NCBI RefSeq assembly: GCF_003202915.1
Contig: NZ_QGLP01000004.1
Location: 310,001 to 374,000 of the forward strand
Origin: Gilliamella apicola
GTDB lineage: Bacteria; Pseudomonadota; Gammaproteobacteria; Enterobacterales; Orbaceae
DNA: 64,000 nt
Direction: 5' to 3'
Both the position numbers and the translations under genes were made by a program. Shown here piece by piece: positions 19,239 to 29,741 of the stretch. The stretch's first letter is position 1. Each line of letters begins with the position of its first letter. Below the pieces are notes generated by a model that was not told the DNA's origin, did not search any database, and saw only the letters and a list, made by a program, of their open reading frames with translations.

Positions 19239-20684
19239 ATGACAAATATAAGGTTATCTTTTTCATTAATTGTTACTTTTTTTTCATGCTTAGTACAAGC
19301 GCAATCGCAATCGCAATCGGTTGAGCCATATGTTTCTGCATTACCTAAAGGTAGTGATTTATCTATTTTAGTGCAAACCGTTGATGGTAGTCCTAAAACA
19401 TTGGCAAAATACAAAAGTGATCAATTTAAACAACCGGCAAGCACGCAAAAAGTGATAACCGCATTAGCTGCGCAACTTGAACTGGGTAGTGATTTTCGAT
19501 TTGTTACAGAAATGTACGCTAATGGAACAGTCAGTAATAAGCAACTTAATGGCGATCTTATTATCAAATTGAGTGGAGATCCAACTTTTAGTAGGGAAAG
19601 ATTAAAAAATATGATTAGTACTCTTCGCCAAAAAGGGGTAGAAAAAATTTCTGGCAATATTATTTTAGATACCTCTATTTTTGCTAGTCATGATAAAGCA
19701 GAAGGGTGGTCATGGAATAATTTAACCGCTTGTTATAATGCTCCAGCGTCGGCTGCAACAATTGATAACAACTGCTTTTATGCGATGATCAAACCAGGAA
19801 AGGTTGGTGGCAAAGCTTCAGTTTCTGTTTCATCCAGTATTCCGGTTATGGTCACAAGCGATGTTAGAACGATTGCGGCTAACAGTAAGGACATAAATGA
19901 TAGATATTGTCAGTTGGATGTCACAGCCGACAAAAATCGTTACTATTTATCTGGATGTATTGCTTCTAATGCTAATAAAACGCCATTAAAGTTTGCGGTT
20001 ATGGATCCAACTGAGTACTTTACTACAGTGTTAAAAAATGAGCTAAAAGCGCAAAAAGTATCCTACAAAGGACGCATTTTTGAAAGAAAACAAAAATCAA
20101 CCGGTTCATTGACACTATTAACATCAAACCAATCGGCACCGCTTTCTGATTTATTAACAGTTATGTTAAAAAAATCAAATAACTTATATGCTGATATTAT
20201 CTTTAGGACATTAGGTGCACATTATTATAATGCTTCAGGAACATGGCGTAATGGTGGCGATGCGGTTAAACAAATTTTACGTAAAAAAGCGGGGATTGAT
20301 TTAGAAAACTTAGTGATTGCTGACGGTTCAGGTTTATCACGTCTCAATCTCGTTAGTGCCAATAAATTAATGGAAATATTGCAATATATTTCGGCAAATA
20401 ACAATCAATTAGCTTTAATTGAAAAATTACCGATTGCTGGTGTTGATGGAACTTTACAAAATCGTAAAAGCTTCAATCAATTTCCATTTAAACAAGTGAT
20501 TATGGCTAAAACCGGCTATATACAAGGTTGTTATAATTTAGCTGGATTTATTCAAAAATCAGATGGCGGTTATGTCGCTTTTGTACAGTTGTTATCAGGC
20601 TACCGAGCCGATAGTCAAGGTGAGCCTAAAAATGGAGCAGTTATGCGATTTGAATCTGCATTTTATAAAAATTTTATTAATTAA
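19239..20684 (+). CDS. dacB: D-alanyl-D-alanine carboxypeptidase/endopeptidase PBP4
   Basis: A 481-residue class C penicillin-binding protein with a signal peptide of about 21 residues ending in LVQAQS. The SxxK motif is PASTQKVITA, SxN is KKSNNLYAD and KTG is MAKTGYIQG. Family members trim pentapeptides and cut cross-links in the periplasm. It is monocistronic, with a terminator directly downstream. Confidence 0.94.
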   Translation: MTNIRLSFSLIVTFFSCLVQAQSQSQSVEPYVSALPKGSDLSILVQTVDGSPKTLAKYKSDQFKQPASTQKVITALAAQLELGSDFRFVTEMYANGTVSNKQLNGDLIIKLSGDPTFSRERLKNMISTLRQKGVEKISGNIILDTSIFASHDKAEGWSWNNLTACYNAPASAATIDNNCFYAMIKPGKVGGKASVSVSSSIPVMVTSDVRTIAANSKDINDRYCQLDVTADKNRYYLSGCIASNANKTPLKFAVMDPTEYFTTVLKNELKAQKVSYKGRIFERKQKSTGSLTLLTSNQSAPLSDLLTVMLKKSNNLYADIIFRTLGAHYYNASGTWRNGGDAVKQILRKKAGIDLENLVIADGSGLSRLNLVSANKLMEILQYISANNNQLALIEKLPIAGVDGTLQNRKSFNQFPFKQVIMAKTGYIQGCYNLAGFIQKSDGGYVAFVQLLSGYRADSQGEPKNGAVMRFESAFYKNFIN

Positions 20685-20708
20685 TTTCTATTATCTAGAT
20701 CTAGGATA

Positions 20709-20743
20709 AGGGCAATGTATTTAACATCGCCCTAATGTTTTTT
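20709..20743 (+). terminator. Terminator after dacB
   Basis: Stem AGGGC-AATGT / ACAT-C-GCCCT with one bulge, followed by AATGTTTTTT. It lies 25 bases after the dacB stop and close to the 3' end of the opposing ABC gene. Confidence 0.65.
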
Positions 20744-20744
20744 G

Positions 20745-22580
20745 TTAGAAATTATCAGCTAAGAAGCCTCCACTTTGATGTTTCCAAAGTTGCGCATAAA
20801 GCCCATCTTTACTCAATAACTCTTGATGAGTCCCTTGTTCAATAATTTTTCCTTGATCTAATACAATTAATCTATCCATTGCCGCAATCGTCGATAAACG
20901 ATGGGCGATAGCTATAACAGTTTTACCTTCCATTAATGTATATAAGCTTTCTTGGATGGCTTGCTCAATTTCAGAATCAAGTGCACTCGTCGCTTCATCT
21001 AATAACAGAATTGGCGCATTTTTTAAGATGACCCGAGCAATGGCTATGCGTTGACGTTGTCCACCTGATAATTTTACTCCACGCTCACCAACGAAAGCAT
21101 CATAGCCAGTTCTTCTATTTGCATCGACTAAGGTTTCAATAAAATTATCGGCATGGGCTTTTTTAGCGGCGATTATCATCTCTTGTTCAGTAGCATTATT
21201 GTTACCGTATAATAAATTATCTCTTACTGAACGATGTAATAGAGAAGTATCTTGGGTCACCATACCAATTTGCGCACGTAAGCTTTCTTGACTGACTTTG
21301 GTGATATCTTGACCATCAATAATAATCTGTCCATTTTGTAAATCATAAAATCGTAATAATAAATTGATTAAAGTAGATTTTCCGGCGCCAGATCTGCCGA
21401 CTAAGCCGATTTTTTCACCAGGTTGAATGGTCAAATTTAGGTTATCAATAATAGCATTTTTTAATTTTGCATCATAACTGAAATTTATCTGTTTAAATTC
21501 GATTTTGCCGTCGATTACTTTAAGCGCTGGTGCATCAGGTTGATCGACCACGGTTTTAGCGACCGAGAAGGTGTTAATACCATCTTTAACCACACCAATA
21601 TTTTCAAATAATGCCGCCATTTCCCACATGATCCAGTGTGAAAAACCATTTAATCTAAGTGCTACAGCGGTTGTGGTGGCAATAGCACCTACACCAATTA
21701 AAGCATTGCTCCATAACCACAAAGATAAGCCTGTAGTGCCAAGTACCAAGAAAATAGACAATAAATGATTAACTATTTCAAAGCTACTAACTAAACGCAT
21801 CTGTTTATTAACGGTAACTAAAAATTCATCCATCGATTCTTGTGCATATTTTGCTTCATTACCGGCATGAGAAAATAGTTTGACTGTCATAATATTTGTG
21901 TAAGCGTCTGTCACACGACCTGTCATAGTTGAACGCGCATCAGCTTGCATGCTTGCCACTTTACTTAAGCGAGGAATGAAGTAATACATCGCAATGCCAT
22001 AAACCAAACACCAAACCATAAACGGAACTAATAGCCAAAGATCTAACTGTCCTATGATTGTGGCCATGGTGATGAACGAAATCAGAACATAGATAAAAAT
22101 ATCTGCCACTAAAAAGCAGGTGTCTCTTACTGCAAGTGCGGTCTGCATGACTTTTGCTGAAATTCTACCGGCAAATTCATCTTGAAAGAAACGCATGCTT
22201 TGATTTAGCACTAATCTATGTAAATTCCAGCGCAATCGCATTGGAAAGTTTCCTGCCAGACACTGATGTTTAATGATGGTTTGTAAGGCAATAATAATCG
22301 TGCTAGCTAATATAATTATCGTGAACACGATTAAGGTAGATTTTTCTTGTTGCCAAAATTGCTCTGCTGATACAGCCGCCAGCCAATCAACAACTTTACC
22401 CAGTGCCGCATATAAAAAAGCTTCAAAAGCACCAGCTAGTGCACTTAATATGATTAATAGTAGTAAGAAAAAACGTGTTCCTTTAGTGGATTGCCAAATA
22501 AAGCTGAAAAAACTTTTAGCCATCGGCTGTGGTTCATCTTTTGGATAAGGTGATACCAATTTTTCAAAAAATCGATACAT
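20745..22580 (-). CDS. ABC exporter, fused permease and ATPase (MsbA-like multidrug type)
   Basis: A 611-residue half transporter. Six membrane helices fall within residues 35-330. The nucleotide-binding domain has Walker A GRSGAGKST, Q-loop MVTQDTSLLHRSVRDNLLYG, signature LSGGQRQRIAIARVILK and Walker B ILLLDEATSALD. It must work as a homodimer or with a partner not seen here. The substrate cannot be told from sequence; the class exports lipids, peptides or drugs. It is monocistronic, with a long gene-free stretch upstream. Confidence 0.85.
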   Translation of the reverse strand: MYRFFEKLVSPYPKDEPQPMAKSFFSFIWQSTKGTRFFLLLLIILSALAGAFEAFLYAALGKVVDWLAAVSAEQFWQQEKSTLIVFTIIILASTIIIALQTIIKHQCLAGNFPMRLRWNLHRLVLNQSMRFFQDEFAGRISAKVMQTALAVRDTCFLVADIFIYVLISFITMATIIGQLDLWLLVPFMVWCLVYGIAMYYFIPRLSKVASMQADARSTMTGRVTDAYTNIMTVKLFSHAGNEAKYAQESMDEFLVTVNKQMRLVSSFEIVNHLLSIFLVLGTTGLSLWLWSNALIGVGAIATTTAVALRLNGFSHWIMWEMAALFENIGVVKDGINTFSVAKTVVDQPDAPALKVIDGKIEFKQINFSYDAKLKNAIIDNLNLTIQPGEKIGLVGRSGAGKSTLINLLLRFYDLQNGQIIIDGQDITKVSQESLRAQIGMVTQDTSLLHRSVRDNLLYGNNNATEQEMIIAAKKAHADNFIETLVDANRRTGYDAFVGERGVKLSGGQRQRIAIARVILKNAPILLLDEATSALDSEIEQAIQESLYTLMEGKTVIAIAHRLSTIAAMDRLIVLDQGKIIEQGTHQELLSKDGLYAQLWKHQSGGFLADNF

Positions 22581-23592
22581 AATTGACCTAATTAGTTAAA
22601 AGGTTACTCATTGACAGATTGACCAATGATATAAAAAAGTGAGGGCAAATAAATCTCACGTTAAGCGTTATGGCACAAAACGTAACTATAAAATAGCTGA
22701 ATTAAAATCACTTGAATATATACCTATTAAACTGATGTTATGAAAAGTTAAAAAGAGGAAAGTTATATTTGTTTCCCTAATAGCAAATTATATATTGAAA
22801 AGTACTAGATTACTAATAGATGTATTAAAAAACCTTTTTGATAACGGCTACAATTCGCTTAACGATATGATATCTTTCAAAACAGGCTTAAATTACCTCA
22901 ATAGTAAGTTAATCATCATTATTGCAAATTGAAATCCGATTCCCAGATGTTAGCTATATTTTTTACTATAAAAATTTGTTCTTTTAATCAATAAATTACA
23001 TTATCAGTTATTTTATTTACCTGAGTGTTTAAAATAAATTCATTACTATTTTGCCTGACGAATGCTATTCAACTATTTTTATGCCAATAAACGCTGCTTT
23101 TGGGCTAAAAATGGTTTGGTAATTGATTAAATAAGCTAATATTTGTTTAAAACAAAAAAATTTTAACGGAAAATATCAGATTGTGTACTTCGCTAGTTGA
23201 TCTGTTTAGGATTAATTTATTGGTTAGTGTTACCTAACATTATTTTATTTACTTATTTTTTTAAAATATTTAACGATATATTTTTATTGATTTTTTTTAT
23301 GATTAAATATGCTCCGATTAATTGATATAAAGGTGTTAAATCTAATTAAAACATTGACTAAAACACGAAAAAATGGATAATAGGATCAATAAGGATTTTT
23401 CATTGTTTTCTTTCCTTATATTCCTTATATTTCATGTTGGCCCGCATATTTTATGCGGGTCTTTTTTTATCTAAAATTAACTTGTCATGAAATACCAATA
23501 TAAAAAGAGTATAATTATTTCCATTATTTTATAATCTATTTGTTCATGTGATTAGTTCAAATAGTAATACATTTTTAAATGAGGTTTTAATT
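22581..23592. other. Gene-free AT-rich stretch of about 1 kb
   Basis: No reading frame with a credible start and family resemblance is visible on either strand. The sequence is very AT-rich with frequent stops. The only strong structure is a terminator at 23441-23469 near its right end. The left end probably holds the promoter of the ABC exporter. It could contain a small RNA ending at that terminator, or the decayed remains of a lost gene. Confidence 0.6.
23441..23469 (+). terminator. Strong orphan Rho-independent terminator
   Basis: CCCGCATA-TTT-TATGCGGG is a perfect 8-bp stem followed by TCTTTTTTT. No plus-strand gene lies within 2.7 kb upstream (the last is dacB, with its own terminator), so this terminator has no obvious transcript. 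A small RNA beginning somewhere in 23200-23400 is a reasonable guess. Confidence 0.8.
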
Positions 23593-23763
23593 ATGTCATT
23601 TAGCATTCCCCATCTTTTAGTATTTCTTGCCGTGGTGGTTCTCATTTTTGGAACCAAAAAGTTACGTAATCTAGGTTCCGATCTTGGTTCGGCGCTAAAA
23701 GGGTTTAAAAAAGCGATGAATGATGATGAAGTTGAAAATGATAACAAGCTTGATAAGCAATAA
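23593..23763 (+). CDS. Sec-independent translocase subunit TatA/TatE
   Basis: A 56-residue protein from the ATG at 23593; the in-frame start 45 bases earlier would add a polar extension not seen in the family. A short membrane helix (residues 4-20) is followed by the TatA hinge FGTKKL and an amphipathic helix [16 protein letters not shown], then an acidic tail. It forms the protein-conducting pore for folded proteins. tatB and tatC do not follow, so this looks like a TatE-type second copy or a tatA split from the rest. Confidence 0.88.
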   Translation: MSFSIPHLLVFLAVVVLIFGTKKLRNLGSDLGSALKGFKKAMNDDEVENDNKLDKQ

Positions 23764-23777
23764 CCTAATTTATTGAT

Positions 23778-24962
23778 ATGAAAACGCAATTTGATGTCGT
23801 CATAGTTGGTGGTGGATTGGTTGGTTTGGCAACTGCATGTGCGCTTAGTCAGTACAATATAACAGTAGCAATTGTCGATACTAAAGTTAATGAGCATCAA
23901 AACTTTGCTTATGATGAAATTGGCATCAGAGCTTCGGCGATTAATGGCGCAAGTCAGCGATATTTTTCTCAGATTGGTATTTGGAATGATTTGTGTGCTA
24001 GCGAACGCGTTCATGCCTTTAGTGAGATCGGTGTTTGGGAAAAAAACGGTTTAGCTCATCTTGGCGCACATGCCAAAGATTATGGTTACCCAAATCTTGG
24101 TTATATCATCGAAAATAATCTGATCTCATACTATCTTTATCAACATGCGCAAGCAAATCCTAACATTACTATTTTCAATCTTGCCGCTATCGATAATAAT
24201 TGTACTCAAGATGACGCTTTTTTAACTTTAGCGGATAATACTCGGTTACAAGCCAAACTGATTATTGGAGCGGATGGAGCTCACTCTTGGCTGCGTAGAC
24301 ATGAAAAAATTTCCATGCTTGAACGTAATTACCTTCACCATGCGGTGATTACAACAGTTGAAATACAATATCCTCATCAAGCATGTGCCAGACAGATTTT
24401 TTATCCCAATGGTATTGTTGCTTTTTTACCGCTTTGGCAAGCCAATAAAGGCTGTTTGGTATGGTCGACTAAACCTGAACAAGCCGCAATTTTAACCTCT
24501 TTGACTGAATTTGACTTTTGCCAAGAACTGTTTAAATTAACCGGCGATAAAGTTGGACAATGTCAGTTAGTTAATCCAAGAATGGTATTCCCATTAAAAG
24601 CGCGCTTCGCCAAACAATTTGTCAAACATCGGTTAGCGTTAATAGGTGATGCCGCGCATACTATTCATCCATTAGCTGGACAAGGGGTTAATTTAGGATT
24701 TCAAGATTCTGCACTATTGGTTGCAACTATTAGAAAACTTATTGAAGAACAGAAAGATATCGGTTTACAGGAAAATCTAAAATCATTTCAATTTACACGT
24801 CGTAAAGACGCTTTAGTTATGTTAACGGCCATGCGAACTATTCAAGATATGTTTAATGGTAATAATGCCCTTAAAAAGATGGTCAGAACGATTGGCATGA
24901 ATGCTATTGATAACTTTTCACCTTTAAAGAAAAAGTTGATCAAATACGCTATGCAGATTTAA
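23778..24962 (+). CDS. ubiF: FAD-dependent ubiquinone-biosynthesis hydroxylase, UbiF-like
   Basis: A 394-residue UbiH/UbiF/VisC-family monooxygenase. The FAD-binding dinucleotide fold VIVGGGLVGLATA opens the protein. GADGAHSWLRR and the second FAD motif LIGDAAHTIHPLAGQGVNLG are present. The C-terminal LKKKLIKYAMQI resembles UbiF more than UbiH or UbiI. UbiF hydroxylates C6 of the demethoxy-quinone ring. It lies 14 bases after the tat gene and may be co-transcribed. The choice among UbiF, UbiI and UbiH is not certain. Confidence 0.8.
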   Translation: MKTQFDVVIVGGGLVGLATACALSQYNITVAIVDTKVNEHQNFAYDEIGIRASAINGASQRYFSQIGIWNDLCASERVHAFSEIGVWEKNGLAHLGAHAKDYGYPNLGYIIENNLISYYLYQHAQANPNITIFNLAAIDNNCTQDDAFLTLADNTRLQAKLIIGADGAHSWLRRHEKISMLERNYLHHAVITTVEIQYPHQACARQIFYPNGIVAFLPLWQANKGCLVWSTKPEQAAILTSLTEFDFCQELFKLTGDKVGQCQLVNPRMVFPLKARFAKQFVKHRLALIGDAAHTIHPLAGQGVNLGFQDSALLVATIRKLIEEQKDIGLQENLKSFQFTRRKDALVMLTAMRTIQDMFNGNNALKKMVRTIGMNAIDNFSPLKKKLIKYAMQI

Positions 24963-24974
24963 TCAGTTTCTTAA

Positions 24975-24996
24975 TCCTGTAGCATTCGCTACAGGA
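24975..24996. terminator. Hairpin between convergent ubiF-like and namA-like genes
   Basis: TCCTGTAGC / GCTACAGGA, a perfect 9-bp stem with a 4-base loop ATTC. Neither side has a good T run, so termination is probable but not proven. Confidence 0.5.
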
Positions 24997-25012
24997 CAAT
25001 CATTAAATTAAC

Positions 25013-26053
25013 TTATTTAAAAGCGATTTGATAAGATGTAGGTATAAATGGTGATGCAGGAATTCGCAACGGCCAATAAGGATCCTTTAATAAACCTCGA
25101 CCAATCGAGACTAAATCTGCATCGCCTGTGCTTAGTACATAATCAGCAACATAAGGATCTTCTAGCATACCAACGGCGATGATCGGCAAATTAGTAACTT
25201 GTCTAATTACTCGAGCTAAATAAACTTGGTACCCTGCATGGAATTCTGGCGAATGGTTTGGATCTAACAGACCATCACCACCGCCACTGACGTCTAATAC
25301 ATCGGCACCAGCTTGCGCAAAACGTTTGGCAATTTGGCAGCCGTAATTAACATCGTAACCATTAGCGCCATATTCTTGAGCGGAAAAACGAACAATCAGT
25401 GGCATATCTTTTGGCATAACTGATTTTACGGCCTTGATCACTTGTTCACCAAATAATAATTTATCCTGACCATATTCATCGGTTCTTAAATTGCTTTTTG
25501 GTGAGCTAAATTGATGGATTAAATAACCATGCGCACCATGGATTTCAATGGCATCAAAACCGGCTTCCACGGCACGTTTGGCTGATTGTTTAAACTTTTC
25601 AATAATATCAGCAATTTCATCTTTGGTTAGTTCTCTTGGCGTTTGATATTGCCATTTTGGGTTAGCTTCGACGTTGCCATCATAACGAATAGGGGAACAG
25701 GAAACGACATCAGATTCGCCTAACGCTTTTCGACCAGCATGGGCAATTTGAATCGCGATTTTACCATTTTGTGCGTGAACCCCCTCGACGATACGTTTAA
25801 GCTGATCGCGTTGTTCATCATTCCATAATCCCAAACAATTCGGTGAGATTCGACCATTTGGAGCAACATTGGTCATCTCTAAAATAATTAAGCCTACACC
25901 ACCAATAGCGCGCGAGACATAATGAACAAAGTGCCAATCATTAGCTAACCCCTCTTTTGCTTGATATTGACACATAGGTGGCATAACAATGCGATTTTTG
26001 AGTGATAAATTTTTTACGTTAAATGGCGTATTAAGATAGGAAATTTTGGCCAT
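25013..26053 (-). CDS. namA: Old yellow enzyme family NADPH:flavin oxidoreductase (NamA/YqjM-like)
   Basis: A 346-residue FMN-binding TIM barrel. The opening NRIVMPPMCQYQAKEG includes the YqjM-type Cys that tunes the flavin. The substrate-binding pair is in AIQIAHAGRK, and EIHGAHGYLIHQFSSP is the family signature. YqjM-class enzymes reduce activated C=C bonds of enones and nitro compounds. The physiological substrate here is unknown. It is monocistronic, with GGAGTCACC-type spacing before the ATG. Confidence 0.85.
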   Translation of the reverse strand: MAKISYLNTPFNVKNLSLKNRIVMPPMCQYQAKEGLANDWHFVHYVSRAIGGVGLIILEMTNVAPNGRISPNCLGLWNDEQRDQLKRIVEGVHAQNGKIAIQIAHAGRKALGESDVVSCSPIRYDGNVEANPKWQYQTPRELTKDEIADIIEKFKQSAKRAVEAGFDAIEIHGAHGYLIHQFSSPKSNLRTDEYGQDKLLFGEQVIKAVKSVMPKDMPLIVRFSAQEYGANGYDVNYGCQIAKRFAQAGADVLDVSGGGDGLLDPNHSPEFHAGYQVYLARVIRQVTNLPIIAVGMLEDPYVADYVLSTGDADLVSIGRGLLKDPYWPLRIPASPFIPTSYQIAFK

Positions 26054-26178
26054 AGGTGACTCCTGTTTTCAATATTGGTGCAAATTCTTATATTGACTTA
26101 TAAATATAATATGGTGTTTAAAATCGCAAAATTAAAGAGAGTAAATCTTAAAAAAACTCGTTCCTCACTTTTTAGTGA

Positions 26179-27372
26179 TTAAGTGGTTTTAGCGCGACGA
26201 GCTGATTTAAGATAATGTAACCAACATAACAAACCTAATGATCCTAAAACCGTTCCTGTAATAATTATCGCCAGCCAACCGTAATTACTATACAAATACG
26301 TCGAAGCAATAGAGCCTAACATGCCGCCAATAAAATAACTTACCATATAACCGGTATTCATCCGGCTGCGGGCTTCTGGTCGAATTTGATAGATGGCGTT
26401 CATATTTGATACATGAGTAACTTGTACCGCAAAATCTAATAAAATTACGCCTAAAATTAAAGCTAAAAGAGAATACTCGGCAAGAGAAAGTGGTAGCCAA
26501 GAGGCTAGGAGTAGGATTAAGCCAATGGTGGTAGCTAAAAAGCCTTTTCCTTTGTCAGATAACCTACCAACAATAGGCGAACCAAGTGCTCCAGCTGCAC
26601 CCGCTAAGCCGAATAATCCGATTATAAAATCGGAATAATGATAAGGTGTATTACTTAATACAAAAGCGAGTGGTGTCCATAACAATGAAAATAATGCAAA
26701 GGAGATAATTGCCAATAATGATCGAATGCGCAACACGGTTTCTTGTTGATATAACGATCCAATCGAGAATAGCAGTTGAAAATAATTAATATTAATCGTA
26801 TTTTTATAGCTAGGTAACGATATGTAAAGTAACAAAGTGACAATAGTCATGATTGACGCGGCGATCCAATACACATAATGCCAATCAGTCATTGAGGAAA
26901 CCAAACCAGCGAATGCTCGGCCTAATAAAATACCAAGCAACATCCCACTCATTAACGTGCCGACAATTTTACCTCGATGCTCGGGATTTGATAGTGTTGC
27001 CGCAAATGGAATGAGTACTTGGGCAACAGTTGAAAATAGACCTGTCATAGCCGTACCTAGCATCAGCATCCACAAACTTTGTGATGTTGCACTAATCAGC
27101 AAACCACAAGTAGATAATATCATCAAGGTTAGTATTAACCGTTTACGTTCCATTTTATCGCCTAGTGGGGTGATAAATAATAACCCTATGGCATAACTAA
27201 ATTGTGCTGCCATGATGATAAAACCAGCGTGTTTCACCGCAATATGTAAATCATCAGTTATTGAGTGCAGTAGTGGTTGAGCATAATAATTACTCGCGAC
27301 GGTTATCCCAATGGCAAAAGCCATCAGGAATACTAACCATGTCGATAGGCTTTGCGCCTGTTTGCTATTCAT
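26179..27372 (-). CDS. Major facilitator superfamily transporter
   Basis: A 397-residue carrier with twelve predicted membrane helices. The inter-helix 2/3 MFS motif is GDKMERKRLIL, and its second-half equivalent is GRLSDKGKGFL. The pattern resembles the drug:proton antiporter group (YnfM/YgaY-like). The substrate cannot be assigned. It stands between namA-like and mutY on the same strand with gaps of over 70 bases on each side. Confidence 0.8.
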   Translation of the reverse strand: MNSKQAQSLSTWLVFLMAFAIGITVASNYYAQPLLHSITDDLHIAVKHAGFIIMAAQFSYAIGLLFITPLGDKMERKRLILTLMILSTCGLLISATSQSLWMLMLGTAMTGLFSTVAQVLIPFAATLSNPEHRGKIVGTLMSGMLLGILLGRAFAGLVSSMTDWHYVYWIAASIMTIVTLLLYISLPSYKNTININYFQLLFSIGSLYQQETVLRIRSLLAIISFALFSLLWTPLAFVLSNTPYHYSDFIIGLFGLAGAAGALGSPIVGRLSDKGKGFLATTIGLILLLASWLPLSLAEYSLLALILGVILLDFAVQVTHVSNMNAIYQIRPEARSRMNTGYMVSYFIGGMLGSIASTYLYSNYGWLAIIITGTVLGSLGLLCWLHYLKSARRAKTT

Positions 27373-27446
27373 AATAAATAAGTTAGCTAATAAATGATGG
27401 TTAATTATATATCAAAAGATCATCGGATACTGATAGATTGTAATAG

Positions 27447-28493
27447 TTAACGAGATTGATTTAATAAATTATATACAGGCGTAGCTAAGCCGATTTTCGC
27501 ATTCTCTGAATTGAGCTTATACCAATAACCGTTTGACTCATCCAAACACTTAGTGTTGTTTGTTATCTCACAGTAAATGGGCACAATATCTAAATGAAAA
27601 TGGCTAAAAGTATGTCGAAATGCAACTAATTGTTTAGGTTTGCTGGTTTTAATACCATGGTTATCTAGCCAGTCAGTTAAGGCATGCTCGCTGGTAAATT
27701 GCGGTAAGCAGTATAATCCCCCCCAAATACCGGCAGGTGGTCTTTTCTCTAGCCAAATCTTATTGTCCTGTTCCAGCATTAGAAAATAGGCAGTTTTTTC
27801 AGGGATGGTCTTTTTCGGTTTTTTGGTTGGATACTGTTGCCAACTATCAGTCTTATATGCGATACATAATTGATGCAAAGGGCATAGAATACATTTAGGC
27901 TTAGAGCGAGTACAAACCATCGCGCCAATATCCATCATGGCTTGATTGAATTTTGCAACGTTATGTTTAGGTGTCACTTGTTCACTTAAATGCCAAAGTT
28001 GATTCTCAACAATTTTATTCCCAGGCCAACCGTCTATTGCAAAAGATCGGGTTAAAACTCGCTTTACATTGCCATCAAGTATCGAGTAATGTTGATTTTG
28101 TGATAGAGATAAAATGGCACCAGCGGTTGAACGCCCAACTCCCGGCAAGGCAATCACATCTTCAAATTTAGTTGGAAATTTACCATCAAAATTATTAGCG
28201 ATAACCTGTGCTGCTTTATGTAAATTACGTGCCCTAGCATAATAACCCAGCCCCGTCCAAAGGTGTAATATGTCGTCAATTGGCGCTTTAGCTAAATCAG
28301 TAATTTTAGGAAATTGCGCAATAAAACGCTTAAAGTATGGAATAACCGTTGCTACCTGTGTCTGTTGTAACATGACTTCGGATAACCAAACATGATAGGG
28401 GCTTTTTTCAATTTGCCATGGTAGTGATTTTCTGCCGTACTGTTCATACCAGTTAAGTACCGCATTTGAAAAACAGTTTGTCATGCTAATCAT
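27447..28493 (-). CDS. mutY: Adenine DNA glycosylase MutY
   Basis: A 348-residue base-excision enzyme. It has the HhH-GPD fold with [14 protein letters not shown] and the catalytic Asp in [13 protein letters not shown]. The 4Fe-4S cluster loop is C-x6-C-x2-C-x5-C in [19 protein letters not shown]-terminal NUDIX-like domain (about 230-345) recognises 8-oxoG. It removes A mispaired with 8-oxoG. Its ATG overlaps the pheA stop codon by one base, suggesting translational coupling; the usual partner yggX does not follow. Confidence 0.95.
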   Translation of the reverse strand: MISMTNCFSNAVLNWYEQYGRKSLPWQIEKSPYHVWLSEVMLQQTQVATVIPYFKRFIAQFPKITDLAKAPIDDILHLWTGLGYYARARNLHKAAQVIANNFDGKFPTKFEDVIALPGVGRSTAGAILSLSQNQHYSILDGNVKRVLTRSFAIDGWPGNKIVENQLWHLSEQVTPKHNVAKFNQAMMDIGAMVCTRSKPKCILCPLHQLCIAYKTDSWQQYPTKKPKKTIPEKTAYFLMLEQDNKIWLEKRPPAGIWGGLYCLPQFTSEHALTDWLDNHGIKTSKPKQLVAFRHTFSHFHLDIVPIYCEITNNTKCLDESNGYWYKLNSENAKIGLATPVYNLLNQSR

Positions 28494-29650
28494 TACATAA
28501 TAGCAGTAATTGAATCACTCGGATAACAGCCAAGTACTTTAGTATATAAAGTGATAGCAGCTAATTCTTTAAGTGCAATTTGCATTTCGTAATCGTGAAT
28601 ATTGCCCTGCAAATCAATATAAAACATCTCTTCCCACGGGGTGCCATGGATAGGCCGTGATTCGAGTTTGGTCATGACAATATTGTGATTACGTAAGACC
28701 GATAACGCATCAACCAGAGCACCTGCTTGTTGGCCAGTTTTCATTAAGATTGTGGTTTTAGCAGGAATTTGATCGGATACTTCAATCGGCTCATGCGCTA
28801 ACACAATAAAACGAGTAATATTCTCTTTTTGATTAGCAAAATTGTGCTCAAGAACTTGTAGGCCATATAATTCCCCACCATCTTTATTACCCATAGCCGC
28901 GATATTTGGTTGATTTAATTTCGCGACAGTTTCCATGGCCGATGAAGTGCTGTCGCAATAAACGATTTTCCAATGTGGATAATTTTCTAAGAAATTACTG
29001 CATTGTTGAAATGGTTGTGGATGGCTATAAATAGTATCTATCTGATCTAGTTTGACATTAGGAATAGCTAAAACGCAGTGATCAATCGGTAAGGATAGTT
29101 CGCCAATAATATGTAAATTGGTTTTTTGCAACAAATCATAAACTTCATTGATAGATCCAGAACTGGAGTTTTCTATCGGTAAAATTCCATAATCAACAAC
29201 TTGTAATTCAACTTTTTCAAAAATATCTTTAAAGGTATTACAACTTGATTCAGTCAACTGGTCAAAGTGTGCACTTGCATAACGACGAGCCGCTGAATGG
29301 GAATAGGATCCTTTTGGTCCTAAAAACGCAATTTTGGCTGAAGAGAGAGCACCTTGATTAAGTTTTTCTTGTAGAAATTTCTGTTGCAGCAGAACAGAAT
29401 CTTCAATAATAATTTGATATAAACGCCTAATTAAAAGGTCATCAAGATGATATTGTTTACCTTGTTCGATTAGTGCCTTAATCAGTGAACGTTCACGCGC
29501 TAAATCGCGCAAAGGGATGTTTGCTGCTATTTTGGCTTGAATAACTTCTGTTGAAACTTGACGTCTTTCGGCTATGATTTCAATCAATTTTTGATCGAGT
29601 TGATTAATTTTGTCACGTAAAGGCAATAAAGGATTGGTAGTCATGTTCAT
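28493..29650 (-). CDS. pheA: Bifunctional chorismate mutase/prephenate dehydratase
   Basis: A 385-residue P-protein. The chorismate mutase domain (1-90) has [20 protein letters not shown]. The dehydratase domain (105-285) opens with [18 protein letters not shown]. The ACT regulatory domain (about 297-375) has [10 protein letters not shown] and the phenylalanine-binding [15 protein letters not shown]. It makes phenylpyruvate for phenylalanine synthesis. No pheL leader peptide with a Phe run is visible before it. Confidence 0.96.
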   Translation of the reverse strand: MNMTTNPLLPLRDKINQLDQKLIEIIAERRQVSTEVIQAKIAANIPLRDLARERSLIKALIEQGKQYHLDDLLIRRLYQIIIEDSVLLQQKFLQEKLNQGALSSAKIAFLGPKGSYSHSAARRYASAHFDQLTESSCNTFKDIFEKVELQVVDYGILPIENSSSGSINEVYDLLQKTNLHIIGELSLPIDHCVLAIPNVKLDQIDTIYSHPQPFQQCSNFLENYPHWKIVYCDSTSSAMETVAKLNQPNIAAMGNKDGGELYGLQVLEHNFANQKENITRFIVLAHEPIEVSDQIPAKTTILMKTGQQAGALVDALSVLRNHNIVMTKLESRPIHGTPWEEMFYIDLQGNIHDYEMQIALKELAAITLYTKVLGCYPSDSITAIM

Positions 29651-29697
29651 TAATAGATTAAAAATTAGATGGGCAATATTATAGCAAGCAAAAAAAT

Positions 29698-29719
29698 AAA
29701 GGCACTAGTAAAGTGCCTT
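29698..29719 (-). terminator. Terminator after raiA
   Basis: AAAGGCACT / AGTGCCTTT, a perfect 9-bp stem with a 4-base loop. On the minus strand it is followed by ATTTTTTTG, so it ends the raiA transcript ahead of pheA. Confidence 0.8.
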
Positions 29720-29741
29720 TTTATTAAATTATAACAATAAA

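Noticed and set aside
23544-24014. A 156-residue minus-strand frame across the tat gene and the ubiF-like gene
   Set aside because: It overlaps two well supported plus-strand genes and resembles no family.
29651-29741. pheL-type attenuator ahead of pheA
   Set aside because: No short frame with a run of Phe codons. The hairpin there is better explained as the raiA terminator.
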